Below, piece after piece: positions 47,901 through 64,000 of a DNA stretch of 64,000 nucleotides. The notes under the pieces were generated by a model. That model saw only the letters and a list, made by a program, of their open reading frames with translations, was not told where the DNA came from and searched no databases. How positions within the stretch are numbered: position 1 is the stretch's first letter; every line of letters begins with the position of its first letter. Both the position numbers and the translations under genes were made by a program. Source of the stretch: Xiphias gladius (taxonomy: Eukaryota > Chordata > Actinopteri > Istiophoriformes > Xiphiidae); NCBI RefSeq assembly GCF_016859285.1, contig NC_053405.1, positions 121,001-185,000 on the forward strand, read 5' to 3'.

Positions 47901-49626
47901 GGAGGAGAACAGCAGCTCATGAAGAGAGGGATGAAGGAGAGGGGGAGGAGGACAGCAGCTCATGAAGAGAGGGATGAAGGAGAAGGGGAGGAGATCAGCA
48001 GCTAAGGAAGAGAGGGATGAAGGAGAGGGGGAGGAGGACAGCAGCTCATGAAGAGAGGGATGAAGGAGAAGGGGAGGAGATCAGCAGCTAAGGAAGAGAG
48101 GGATGAAGGAGAGGGGGAGGAGAACAGCAGCTAAGGAAGAGAGGGATGAAGGAGAGGGGGAGGAGAACAGCAGCTCATGAAGAGAGGGATGAAGGAGAGG
48201 AGGAGGAGGACAGCAGCTAATGAAGAGAGGGATGAAGGAGAGGGGGAGGAAGACAGAAGCTAAGGAAGAGAGGGATGAAGGAGAGGGGGAGGAAGACAGA
48301 AGCTAAGGAAGAGAGGGATGAAGGAGAGAGGGAGGAGAACAGCAGCTAAGGAAGAGAGGGATGAAGGTGAGGAGGAGGAGATCAGCAGCTAATGAAAAGG
48401 GGGATGAAGGAGAGGAGGAGGAGGACAGCAGCTAATGAAGAGAGGGATGAAGGAGAGGGGGAGGAAGACAGAAGCTAAGGAAGAGAGGGATGAAGGAGAG
48501 AGGGAGGAGAACAGCAGCTAAGGAAGAGAGGGATGAAGGTGAGGAGGAGGAGATCAGCAGCTAACGAAGAGAGGGATGAAGGAGAGGAGGAGGAGAACAG
48601 CAGCTAAGGAAGAGAGGGATGAAGGAGGGGGGGAGGAGATCAGCAGCTAATGAAAAGGGGGATGAAGGAGAGGAGGAGGAGGACAGCAGCTAATGAAGAG
48701 AGGGATGAAGGAGAGGGGGAGGAAGACAGAAGCTAAGGAAGAGAGGGATGAAGGAGAGAGGGAGGAGAACAGCAGCTAAGGAAGAGAGGGATGAAGGTGA
48801 GGAGGAGGAGATCAGCAGCTAACGAAGAGAGGGATGAAGGAGAGGAGGAGGAGAACAGCAGCTAAGGAAGAGAGGGATGAAGGAGGGGGGGAGGAGATCA
48901 GCAGCTAATGAAAAGGGGGATGAAGGAGAGGAGGAGGAGGACAGCAGCTAATGAAGAGAGGGATGAAGGAGGGGGGGAGGAAGACAGCAGCTAATGAAGA
49001 GAGGGATGAAGGAGAAGAGGAGGAGAACAGAGGCCAACATGCTGCTGTGGGAGAGCCAGGAAAGGCAGGAGCAACAGGTGAGAGCTGTATACACCGTTTC
49101 AGTTATTGATTTAAAGTACTTGGCCATTAAAATATTGACACTGGCGAAGATGCAGAATAAATATTAAATTAATGATGTAACGAAGAATAAATATTTAATT
49201 AAATAAATACTACAATACTCTGTTATTTCCTCCACACTGACACAAACACTTTTCTATCAGTTTGAACATCGTCCCAAGACTACAATGAATACAATCTGAA
49301 GTTGTTTTCTTTGGACTCTACTGAACTCAGTCAGACTTGTGTCTGATAATAAACTCTGAGTGTGACTCATGTTAATAGACGAGCTCTGTGCTAATATGCT
49401 AATTCACTCAAAAAACACGGCTTGGTAATATTAGCGAGTCCGTTAGCTCGCTGCTGATCCGTCTGCTGTTAAACTACACAGTTAAACTGTTTCCTGTCTC
49501 TGCGGACATATCGATGATCGATATGCTATCAGCGCTCCCAGGCTAACGCTATGCTTTAGCCCTGTTAGCCTTGTTAGCACGGTGCTCTGACCCTTTGACG
49601 ACGAAGAACGGATCTTCCATGGACAT
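35836..49626 (-). CDS. stx6: Syntaxin-6/10 family Qc-SNARE
   Basis: Target SNARE of the trans-Golgi network and early endosomes. Eight exons on the minus strand (49592-49626, 38127-38296, 37858-37952, 37693-37752, 37295-37423, 37029-37135, 36637-36731, 35836-35912) sum to 768 nt, 255 residues, the length of mammalian STX6. Start is [12 protein letters not shown]. The N-terminal syntaxin-6 domain (about 5-100) has [32 protein letters not shown] and [19 protein letters not shown]. The Qc SNARE helix (about 164-228) has [14 protein letters not shown] and zero-layer Gln near 197 (DEQAVMLDDF). The tail anchor (234-255) follows DRRQWC. DLDET and the length favour stx6 over stx10; MSSPAA and HEMD echo stx10. 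Intron 2 is AT-AC; the 11.3-kb intron 1 holds the giant minisatellite. Confidence 0.93.
36286..36560 (+). repeat. Dispersed repeat in stx6 intron 7
   Basis: Begins TTATTACCTCCACCAAGGAG and contains GATTACACAAAAACTACTG, AAACTTGGTGGAGGGATGGG and a TCGGTGGAGGTATG end. This element recurs in many vertebrate genomes, with short inverted ends (CCTCCACC/GGTGGAGG). Confidence 0.65.
36637..36731 (-). CDS. stx6: stx6 exon 7
   Basis: Encodes [19 protein letters not shown] and [12 protein letters not shown], the second half of the SNARE helix. Acceptor CTGCAG, donor GTAATC. Confidence 0.93.
37029..37135 (-). CDS. stx6: stx6 exon 6
   Basis: Encodes [20 protein letters not shown] and [14 protein letters not shown], the first half of the SNARE helix with the zero-layer Gln. 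Acceptor TTCTAG, donor GTAAGA. Confidence 0.92.
37295..37423 (-). CDS. stx6: stx6 exon 5
   Basis: 129-nt exon, phase 0/0, encoding [16 protein letters not shown], then [20 protein letters not shown]. Acceptor GTCCAG, donor GTACTC. Confidence 0.9.
37693..37752 (-). CDS. stx6: stx6 exon 4
   Basis: 60-nt exon, phase 0/0, encoding [20 protein letters not shown]. Acceptor TTGAAG, donor GTGACT. Confidence 0.88.
37858..37952 (-). CDS. stx6: stx6 exon 3
   Basis: Begins after an AC acceptor (GCGAAC/GC) 12-13 nt past a branch-like TTCTTAAT. Encodes (S)[19 protein letters not shown] to TRQSVK, donor GTAAAC. Confidence 0.88.
38127..38296 (-). CDS. stx6: stx6 exon 2
   Basis: Acceptor TTAACAG. Encodes [16 protein letters not shown] through DLEDLDETI. 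Its 3' border is not GT: the intron begins ATATCCTTT at 38126, a U12-type donor. Confidence 0.9.
38397..38508. repeat. AT-rich (TATAATA) microsatellite
   Basis: Over 100 bp of only A and T in TATATAATA units, in stx6 intron 1 near exon 2. Confidence 0.9.
38509..39050. other. stx6 intron 1 between AT repeat and minisatellite
   Basis: Contains a CT microsatellite at about 38590-38620. No exon is seen. Confidence 0.5.
39057..49030. repeat. Giant purine-rich minisatellite in stx6 intron 1
   Basis: About 10 kb of tandem units on the plus strand, roughly 230-240 copies. Two main unit lengths alternate: 43 bp (GGAAGAGAGGGATGAAGGAG, then variable GAGGRGGAGG, then ACAGCAGCTAA) and 40 bp, where AGCTAAGGAAGAGAGG is replaced by AGCAGGAGAGAGG. 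A typical 43-bp unit has 38 purines. Variants (ATCAG, AACAG, GACAG; CTCATGAAG; CTAATGAAG; CTAATTAAAAG) recur in ordered blocks. It occupies about 88 percent of the 11.3-kb intron. The open frame at 47657-47920 is a by-product. Confidence 0.97.
49592..49626 (-). CDS. stx6: stx6 coding exon 1
   Basis: Encodes [12 protein letters not shown] (last codon split GG/T) followed by donor GTCAGA. Too short for simple ORF detection. It was found by the need for an N-terminus and the phase of exon 2. ATG at 49626-49624 with a second in-frame ATG two codons later. Confidence 0.9.
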
Positions 49627-49628
49627 TA

Positions 49629-49661
<33 letters not shown>

Positions 49662-49860
49662 AGTCCCCGCGGAGCTACATCACTCAGAATCTTCTCTCCA
49701 GGCCCGTTTAAATAAATTTTACTTTATTTTACTTTATTTTATTAATTTCTGACTTTATCTTCATCGGACCTCTCGCTTTGTTTACATGCAGCCGCGGCTT
49801 CCGCAGCGGAAATCACCCCGTGATGTCACACACACGTGATGCTGACATAAAAAACAATGA
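49627..49860 (-). promoter_or_regulatory. stx6 5' UTR and promoter
   Basis: Directly before the start codon the plus strand has five CTGGTT hexamers (49631-49661), probably in the 5' UTR. Upstream, CpG-containing DNA carries CAGCGGAAAT (ETS-like), TGATGTCA (49821-49828, CRE-like) and CACGTG (49833-49838, E-box). No TATA box. The motif roles are inference. Confidence 0.5.
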
Positions 49861-49954
49861 TGGAAAAAGGGACAACACAACAAAACAAAAGATTTTATTT
49901 TCATAAAATAAAAACAGGTTATTCAAACGTCTGAATCAGCTGGATCTGACATTT

Positions 49955-50297
49955 ATTATTATTATTATTATTAATACTGCTGCTACTACTGTTATTACTA
50001 CTGCTACTGCTACTATTGCTACTACTATTACTGATAATGCTACTGCTGCTACTACTGCTACTATTGCTACTGCTACTACTGTTATTTCTAGTGCTACTGC
50101 TACTACTACTAATACTACTGCTACTACTGCTACTATTGCTACTACTGCTACTGTTACTACTGCTACTGCTACTACCACTACTACTGGTACTACTGCTACC
50201 ACTACTACTACTGCTACTATTGCTACTACTACTACTACTACTGTTATTACTACTGCTACTACTACTACTACTAATACTACTGATACTGCTACTATTG

Positions 50298-50332
<35 letters not shown>

Positions 50333-50798
50333 GCTACTATTGCTACTACTACTGCTACTGCTACTGCTACTACCACTACTGCTACCACTACTACTACTGC
50401 TACTATTACTATTACTACTACTACAGCTACTGCTACTACTGCTGCTACTACTGCTGCTGCTACTGCTACTACTACTACTACTAATGCTACTACTGCTACC
50501 ACTACTGCTACTGCTACTGTTACTACTGCTGCTACTACTATTACTACTACTACTGCTACTATTGCTACTACTACTACTACTGCTACTAATGCTACCACTA
50601 CTACTACTGCTATTATTGCTACTACTACTACTGCTACTATTGCTACTACTACTACTACTACTACTACTGCTACTATTGCTACTACTTCTACTACTGCTAC
50701 TATTGCTACTACTACTACTACTGCTACTACCACTACTACTGCTACTACTGCTACCACTACTACTACTGCTACTGCTACTACTATTGCTACTACTACTG
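49955..50798. repeat. Long interrupted trinucleotide repeat (ACT/GCT/ATT)
   Basis: About 840 bp of triplets dominated by ACT, GCT and ATT in irregular mixture. Read as protein it gives poly-Ser, poly-Val/Ala or poly-Leu frames that are not genes. It lies about 330 bp upstream of stx6 exon 1. Confidence 0.95.
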
Positions 50799-50870
50799 GA
50801 TGGATAAACATGTGACCAGTTTAATAACCTGACAGACAGACTGAAGTATATATACTTATGTAAATATACA

Positions 50871-51940
50871 CTACCACCCAAAAGTTTGGGGTCACCCAGA
50901 AAATGTAATGTTTTTCATTAAAACCGACTTTTATTCATCAAATGAGTTGCAGACTGAGTAGGAAATATAGTCAAATATAAACAGGGTTAGAAATAATGAT
51001 CTTTACCTGATATAATAATTTTGTCCTTCAAAATTTGCTTTCGATAAAAAATCCTCCATTTGCAGCAATCACAGCCTTGCAGACCTTTGGCATTCTAGCA
51101 GTCAGTATGTTGAGGTAACCCAGAGAAATTTCACTCCATGTTTGCTGAAGCACCTCCTACAAGTTGGATTGGTTTGAATCTTAATCTTTTCTTTTCACTG
51201 GCCAGTCTCAGATATGTTTTTTCTATCTTTGCAGCATCCTGGAGTCGCCTATTCACTGTTGAAGCTGAGACTGGGGTTCTGGGGGTACCATTTAACAAAA
51301 CTGCCAGTTGAGGACCTTTGAGGGGTTTGTTTCTCAAGCTAGAGACTCTGATATACTTGTCCTCTTGCTCAGTTGTGTACTTGGCCTTCACATTTCTCTT
51401 TCTCTTCTGATTCAAGCCAGTTTGCACTGTTCTGAGAAAGAAGTAGTATAAAGAGTCGTATGAAATCTTCAGTTGTTTGGCAACTTCTCGCGTGGAATAG
51501 CCTTTATTTCTTAGAAGAAAAATACTCTCTGATGAATTTCAGAAGAAAGTTATTTTTTTGGGGCCATTTTGAGACTATAATCAAACCCACCTAGGCTGAT
51601 GCTCCAGGCACTCAAAGAGCCAAATTTATTGCTTCTTTAATCAGCATAACAGTTTTCAGCTGTGCATAATTGCATAAGGGTTTTCTAGTGATCAATTAGC
51701 CTTTTAACATGATAGACTTGCATTAGATAACACAATGTGCCACTGGAACACAGTGGTGGTTGCTGAAAATGGGCCTCTGTACACCTACGTAAATATTCCA
51801 TTAAAAATCATAGATGATTTATGATTAATGATTCCATCAACCAGTAATTGTTATTTACAACATTTTTGATCAATTTAACATTATTTTAACTGAAAACAAG
51901 TGTACTACGACATTTATAAGTGACCTCAAACTAGTGTATG
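50871..51940 (-). mobile_element. Tc1/mariner-like element, internally deleted
   Basis: The left end carries the fish Tc1 word CAAAAGTTTGGGGTCACCCA (about 50879). The right end is near AAGTGACCTCAAAC (about 51920). The minus strand encodes an N-terminal helix-turn-helix-like piece with SSLRNKPLKGPQLAVLLN and VSASTVNRRLQDA, then joins directly to a terminal segment. The catalytic middle is missing. Confidence 0.8.
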
Positions 51941-51954
51941 TAAGTATAAACACT

Positions 51955-51970
51955 ATATACATATATATAC

Positions 51971-52036
<66 letters not shown>

Positions 52037-52040
52037 CTGA
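51955..52040. repeat. AT/ATAC microsatellite
   Basis: TATATACATATATA-type repeat. Confidence 0.9.
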
Positions 52041-52119
52041 GCTGTGAGACAGTGTTGCAGCATGTGTTGTAAACAGCTGTTGCAGTCAGTAATACTTAAG
52101 TTGTTATTAGTTCATTAGT

Positions 52120-52745
52120 TCAGCAGAGAAACAGCAGCAGGGGAAGCGGTTCCTTAATCTGCTGGTATAGGACCATATACAGACCCGAGCCGGTTGTGGT
52201 GTGAGATTGCCTTGGTGATGCCCCTCCCCCACACGCTTGGTTTCTGTGGGATGTCCTCAGTGCGGGGCAGCTGAGTGTTGTTGATATTGGTGACACAGCT
52301 GTTCCCAGACTACACTGTGATGCTGTGTGGCAGTACACTCTGAGTGGAGGTCAACAACGTCTGTGAAGACCTCTGAGAATCCTGCAGTGTTCTTAGAAAG
52401 TACAGTTGCCGTGGAGCATTCCTGATTAGTCCTTTTCCTGATGAGTCTTCCAAGATATGGAGCCCCCAGGACCTTGTAGCTGGAAACACGTTCCACCTCA
52501 GACATATGGATGTGGACGGGGGCATGTGTGCAGGCTTTAGTCCTTCTGGAGTCCACAATCAGTTCCTTGGTCATTTTGATGTTCAGGTCTGGGAGGTTCT
52601 CAACTTCTCCCTGTAACCTGACGCACTGCCGTCTGTGTTCAGGCCTACCACAGTGGTGTCATCTGCAAACTTGATGACAGAGTTAGTGTGAAGTTTGATC
52701 ACAGGCTTGGAAGGACGAACAGTGTTGCGAGTAGAGCTGAAATCA
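52120..52745 (-). mobile_element. Non-LTR retrotransposon RT relic
   Basis: The minus strand reads VIKFADDTTVVGLNTDG near 52655-52680 (intact FADD catalytic box). After a gap and frameshift comes MTKELIVDSRRTK and VERVSSYKVLGA, the usual order in fish LINE reverse transcriptases. The 3' part is scrambled by indels. Confidence 0.8.
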
Positions 52746-52769
52746 ACAAAGAGCATCCTACCATCAAGT

Positions 52770-53045
52770 TAGGGACATAAGTATTTGGACAGTGTCATAT
52801 TATTTGTAATTTTGCCTCTGTACACCACCACAACGGATGTGAAACAAAGCCATCAAGGTGTGATTGAAGTGTAGAACTTCAGCTTTAATTCAAGGGGTTT
52901 AACTAAAATATCACACTTACCTCTTAGGAATTACAGCCATTTTTATACATAGTCCCTCATCTTCAGAGGCTCAAAAGTAATTGGACGACTGACAGACAAT
53001 CAGTTTCATGGCCAGGTGTGACCTGTTCCCTCAATATTTCATGAC
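52770..53045 (+). mobile_element. Tc1/mariner-type MITE (copy 2)
   Basis: Same family and orientation as 17921-18190. Shared words include GCTTTAATTCAAGGGGTTTA and ATGGCCAGGTGTGACCTGTT. It carries a short extra TACATAGTCCCTC absent from copy 1. Confidence 0.8.
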
Positions 53046-53149
53046 AAATGAAGCAGATAAAACGTCAAACACTTTTTATCAGGTTGAACATCTACTAATG
53101 TTCACCTACTGCAGTACAGGACAGTACTCAGACTGTAGTTTAAATATTC

Positions 53150-53375
53150 AGTTGTATAAATACACAGTAGTAGTAGTAGTATAAATACACAATAGTAGTA
53201 GAAGTAGTGGCAACAGTATAAATACTCAGTAGTAGTAGTAGTAGTAGTAGTATAAATACACAGTAGCAGTAGTAGTAATAGTATAAAAACACAGTTGTGT
53301 TAGTAGTATCAATACACAGTAGTAGTAGTAGTAGTATAAATACACAGTAGTTGTAATAGTGGTATAAATACAGAC
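53150..53375. repeat. Compound repeat (TAG)n with TATAAATACACAG
   Basis: About seven blocks of TATAAATACACAG followed by variable TAG runs. Confidence 0.85.
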
Positions 53376-53419
53376 CGTGTGTTTCTCTGTGAGCCCAGCA
53401 GGTGGCGGTGGCTGATTGT

Positions 53420-53630
53420 CCACTCGTAATCATACGGAAGGAGATCTGTGGTCTCGCGATACTTCACTCAACGTGAGTTATTTTCCTTTGTGTAGAGCGG
53501 AGAGCGGCTAACAGCTAACAGCTAATCTGCCGTAATTAAGCCGGTGTGTTGGTTCACAGTCAGCATTAACGTCCGTCTGCGACTCGATATAAAACAGATT
53601 TCAGGCTGAATCACCTGTCCACAGTTACAG
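53420..53630 (+). promoter_or_regulatory. elavl1 promoter and noncoding first exon (candidate)
   Basis: CpG-containing block with an ETS-like ACGGAAG (about 53434) and TCTCGCGA (53452-53459), the half of the TCTCGCGAGA element typical of TATA-less vertebrate promoters. It ends in a strong donor, TTACAG/GTAAGAG, at 53630/53631. No coding frame, so it probably represents the 5' UTR exon of elavl1. Confidence 0.6.
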
Positions 53631-54348
53631 GTAAGAGCTGTGACATCTCTTAGCAGCGTTAGCGCGGGCTGTTAGCCCCTTAGCCTGTTTGTGAGGCCGC
53701 GCGGCTAACATGCGGTTAATGTTAGCAAGTGTTAGCACGGTGTTAGCTCAGTCCTATTTTTTTAATTGTTCTTTGTTTAAGCTTCTGTCATTCTTCCAAA
53801 ATTCTGTCTTGATTATTTTACAGTGAGGAGAGACAAACAATGCCCCAGGATCCACAACAGAGGACTATGTTTTGAAACACAAATTTACTGTGTTGTCTTT
53901 ATCTGACAATATCTGAAATACATAAACTAAATATTCCAGGTGCCTGGAGGATTTCTAGTTTTAAATTTCTTTAGGGAGGATGAATTAAAAGGGACGTTAA
54001 AATCACGTAAACGTCGACTTTGCGTTAATACGCTGCTAATGACTTGGCAACTGAATACCCTCGTTTTGGCATCTTGTCCTGTCTTGCACTCTGATTCTGA
54101 TCCTCTCCATCACAGGTCCCTTCCACTTCTTGTGCTTGTGCGCTACTTTCAGACCTGACAAATTTACCGCATCTCGTCAGTAAAATTAATTATTACTTTT
54201 TACTGCCTGTATTAATCAGATAATGTCAGGGAGGGACTGGGAAAGGCATTCAGCCCTGGACTTATTGGAGGGAGTGCTCGGATTGGGTCGGCAAGGGTTG
54301 ATTATCAACCTCGACAGCATGGCTGGTATTATTTTCACCTCCTGATTC

Positions 54349-54384
<36 letters not shown>

Positions 54385-56673
54385 AGTCAACATCCCAAAT
54401 TGTGATGTGACAGAGGAAGGTGTCCGGTTTCCGATGGGTGTGGTCTGACCCATGAGCACTGAGTACTCGTGATAATAATGTAGTAATGACTACTGAGTGC
54501 TCATGTAGTGAAGGAGTAATGACTGCTGAGTACTCAAAGGTAGGAATGTCAACATACTGATGGGCGTCCAGCTGGTGTGATCCCAGTGCAGGGTGGTCTC
54601 TAGTTATATATTGTGATTGACCAGCGATCTCAGTCCTGGCACATGAACGCAACGCACCCTAATTCAAACCCTGAATGACAGGCACGCAGAGAGGGTGGGA
54701 AACAGACTGAGAGTGACGCTAAAAACTTTATGGTTTTTGTGACGCCCCACATGGCCTGTCTGACCCAGGATGATATCTGCACTTTTTCACCTGCCCTCGT
54801 GATTCTCTTCCCTGTGAACTGGCCTTGTAAAGTAATAGCTCTACGAGCCACATATCTGCGAAGCTGATGGGATGTAACGTTCATTTAGGAAACCTTTTAA
54901 AGAAAATGGACGTGTTTGGATGCAACAGAAACAATTTTCACCTGTTTGAACAGCCATTAAATATCAGGGCACCACCTGATACATTCACATCCTGCTTTTA
55001 GGAAAAAACGGGCACTCTTAGTATGGAGGAAACCGCTTGAAGAAAATTGGCATTTTTTTCTTCCCCTTTGGCAGTTTTGGCAGCGGCTTTCTGTTGCATT
55101 GTGCTGATTACGATTCAGGACGGCCACATGGGTGTAATGCTGCAACTGCAGTTCCAAATGACACAAGTCCACCGAGTGCAACGCATATTAGAAAAGTGTT
55201 TTCAATGAAGACACCTGTCAGACTTCTGTCAAGAGCTGGAGGCGGCACGCAATTTGAGGGAGGCGGTCGCCTCATAATTCTCTATGCAGGAAAAACCCTT
55301 GTCTTAGATGAGCATTGAATAATTTTTCAGTCTGGTTTCAACATAAACAGCCGTTCTCAGGCTTAAATTATCTGTTGATGCCTGGTGTGATGCAGGAGAG
55401 TCTGTGTTGGTTCTGTTGGATTTCACTGCCACCTTTGATGTAAAGTCGACCATTGTATGTTGGTTGAGACTCAGGCAGTGGATGGGTATCTCCAGATCAG
55501 CCTTACCTTTCAGAAGGAGTTTTTCAGTTACTGATTAAAAATTGATAAAAGCCTCATCAGCTGAAACTTGTGGTTTTCCAAAGTGGTTTTATGTCTTGAT
55601 TCCAATTCTGTTTGCATCTGCTTTCTATCAGGCAGATAAGTCATTTTAAAGGTATCTCTTAACATTACTATACAGACAATATTCAGTTCTACATCTCATT
55701 TAAGGCTCAGTTTGTTGCAAAACTGTCTCTTTAATTGCCTCAATTCTGTAAAAATTGTAAGGCAGATAATTTTCTATAGTTATATGTTGACAAAACAGAA
55801 GTTCTTTTTTCTGCCCCAGCGTTGTCCCAAAGGTGATAGAAAGTCTTGGTTCTCTTTCCTCATCTGTTAAACCAGCCCTCTGTAGTTTGGGCAACTCTAT
55901 GGACCAGGCCTTGAGTCTTGATCAGCATGTAAATTGTTCGGGTCGTTCCTGTTTCTACCAGCTGAGGAACATTGCTAAACCCCGGCCTATTGTGTCCCTG
56001 AGGTGAGATGGATATAATTATTCACACATTCATTTCATCCTGTTCCAACTAATCCAATTCCCTTTTCACCGGCCTCAGTGAGACTTCCTGGATCGCTCAA
56101 AAATGATCGAAAACGCTGCTGCAGAGCTTTTGTCCAAGTCCTCAAAAAGGTCTAATGCGACACTGACTTTGATTTCTTGGCACTAGCTTCCCCTTCAAAC
56201 TCAGAATCCAGTTCAAGATTCTTGAGATCACAGTGTTCACAATTGAGAGCAATTCAGGGTCATACAGCTGCCTATATTACACATCTGCTGCAGACCTACA
56301 TCAGCAGCAGGACTCTCAGGTCCTTTGATCGGGTTTGTTGGTTGTTCCTTGCTCCAGGCTCAAGCCAAAGAAACACTGAGCCTTTTGGGTTGTAGCTCCT
56401 AAACTTTGAAAGTCTGTCCCACTGGACTGAGGATCTGTGGACACTGTGGACACCTGTAAAACCTAGCTCAGACCCACCTGTTCAGACATGCTTTTGTTTA
56501 GTTTTTAGTGTCTTATTTCATATATATATATTTTTTTTAGCATATTTATTTGTCTGTATCACACATCTGTTGCTCTGGATCACATGATGCTGTCAGCTGG
56601 AGGTTTAGTCCTGGCCAGTCACTGCTGATCACCGATCAATCATGATCAATAACCTGAAGCTGGTTTCTTTCAG
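53631..56673. other. elavl1 first intron
   Basis: Contains a GT microsatellite (about 54352-54384) and an L2-like LINE at 55380-56540. Open frames at 54630-55318 have no family signature. Confidence 0.5.
55380..56540 (+). mobile_element. L2-like LINE reverse transcriptase relic
   Basis: The plus strand gives DAGESVLVLLDFTATFD (RT motif A, as in LVLLDLSAAFDTV) at about 55394. YTDNIQFYIS at about 55670 is the position of YADD, with both catalytic-box residues altered. Downstream come FYQLRNIAKPRPI (about 55955) and PLIGF/SAAGLS remnants. Many stops. Confidence 0.75.
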
Positions 56674-63284
<6,611 letters not shown>

Positions 63285-63771
63285 AGTGGGGCAGGAGGGG
63301 GGAGGAAGGGGTGGTCTTGACAAGTTAAAAAAAAATGTTTCTTCTGTCAGTTGAGCCGAAGAGTTTTCAGACAGTTTTGTCAGTTTTTCTCAGTTTTGTT
63401 TGTGTCACTGTGAGTTTCTTTTTCTCCCAGCATGCCCGCTTTTTTCAATATCACTTGTAAAACGTTTGAACATTGTTTCTCTGAATGTCTGAATATTCGT
63501 CCAGGATGCTGGACTGAGAGGTGCCAGGTGGTGGTTACTAATGTAACCTGAGTTCCTCACTTGTTGAAATGACGTTGGTAGTTTGGATCCACATGTTTGA
63601 AGTTTCACTGTGTCTCAGCTTTGAAAACCAGATGTGTGTGTGTGTGTGTGTGTAACTGACATGAATGAAACCGCTTCAGTCGTTTCAGACATTAAACTAC
63701 AAACTGATCCCTGCAGAAAATTTGATAATGAAAACGTGGGTCAAAGGTGACTGCAGTGTAAGCAACAGGAT

Positions 63772-63806
<35 letters not shown>

Positions 63807-64000
63807 AAAGTGAAACAGTTGGTCAGTTCTTTTCTATAGTATAAATACTGAGTTTGCCCTGCAGACATAACGTTCAACAGAAAACAGCTGGTAGCCATTA
63901 AACTATATAAAGTGTGATTAATAAGTTTATCGCACAGATTGAAAAAGTTGTTGATGTAGAAGAATCCACTCTGAGCTCAGTTTGTCTCAAACATATTTTT
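63285..64000 (+). other. elavl1 3' UTR, incomplete
   Basis: U-rich sequence after the stop, with GTTTTGTCAGTTTTTCTCAG, a GT run (about 63632-63652), a T-run of about 27 (63774-63800) and ATTAAA hexamers near 63691 and 63803. HuR proteins are known to bind U-rich elements in their own transcript. The true 3' end may lie beyond the window. Confidence 0.6.

Noticed and set aside
47657..47920. Minus-strand frame inside the minisatellite
   Set aside because: Units of 40 and 43 bp shift the frame continually, and this is a chance opening with no conserved composition.
39057..49030. CRISPR-like array of regular repeats
   Set aside because: Units are contiguous with no unique spacers, the host is a vertebrate and no cas genes are present.
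49919..50881. Open frames of 260-320 codons on both strands (poly-Ser, poly-Val/Ala, poly-Leu)
   Set aside because: They are translations of a trinucleotide repeat that lacks stops in most frames. No splice context or domain.
54630..55318. Open frames on both strands in elavl1 intron 1
   Set aside because: No recognisable motif, no splice signals that fit elavl1, and probably repeat-derived.

Overview
The window is vertebrate nuclear DNA, most likely from a teleost fish. The coding signal is split into short exons with GT/AG borders. The introns are full of fish-type transposons (Tc1/mariner, PIF/Harbinger-like, L2- and RTE-like LINEs, a Ty3/Gypsy relic), CA/GT microsatellites and minisatellites. 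No bacterial or viral operon is present, and most long open frames are repeat or antisense shadows.

Four protein-coding genes can be supported. (1) wdr18, minus strand, 4019-6839: only the first two coding exons lie here and the rest is off the left edge. (2) A KIAA1614-like gene with a C-terminal PDZ domain, plus strand, about 16940-33073: nine exons join without a frame break into about 756 residues, and a 5' part may be missing. (3) A syntaxin-6/10 family Qc-SNARE, called stx6 here, minus strand, 35836-49626: eight exons join into exactly 255 residues. (4) elavl1 (HuR), plus strand, noncoding first exon ending near 53630 and CDS 56701-63284: seven coding exons join into 359 residues with three RRMs. 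The KIAA1614-like gene and stx6 lie tail to tail, which from memory is also the human arrangement at 1q25. stx6 and elavl1 lie head to head, with their starts about 3.8 kb apart.

Layout: 1-3.9 kb repeat relics and the downstream intron of wdr18; 4.0-6.9 kb wdr18, with a Tc1-like relic in its first intron and a ZNF143/THAP11-type promoter motif; 7-16.9 kb LINE, LTR and Gypsy relics, a possible noncoding first exon and two adjacent near-perfect palindromes; 16.9-33.1 kb the KIAA1614-like gene; 33.1-35.8 kb the convergent intergenic region; 35.8-49.7 kb stx6, whose first intron is almost filled by a roughly 10-kb purine-rich minisatellite (39.05-49.03 kb); 49.9-53.4 kb a long trinucleotide repeat, a Tc1 relic, a LINE relic and a MITE; 53.4-64 kb elavl1.

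The strongest unusual signals are these. stx6 intron 2 looks like a minor-spliceosome (U12) AT-AC intron and no GT-AG alternative keeps the frame. The giant minisatellite in stx6 intron 1 presents, on the transcribed strand, a polypyrimidine tract ending in YAG in many of its units, and it has clear higher-order structure. I found no evidence of a wholly new biological system. The genes do unrelated jobs (ribosome biogenesis, an uncharacterised PDZ protein, endosome-to-Golgi membrane fusion, mRNA stability) and do not form a pathway.
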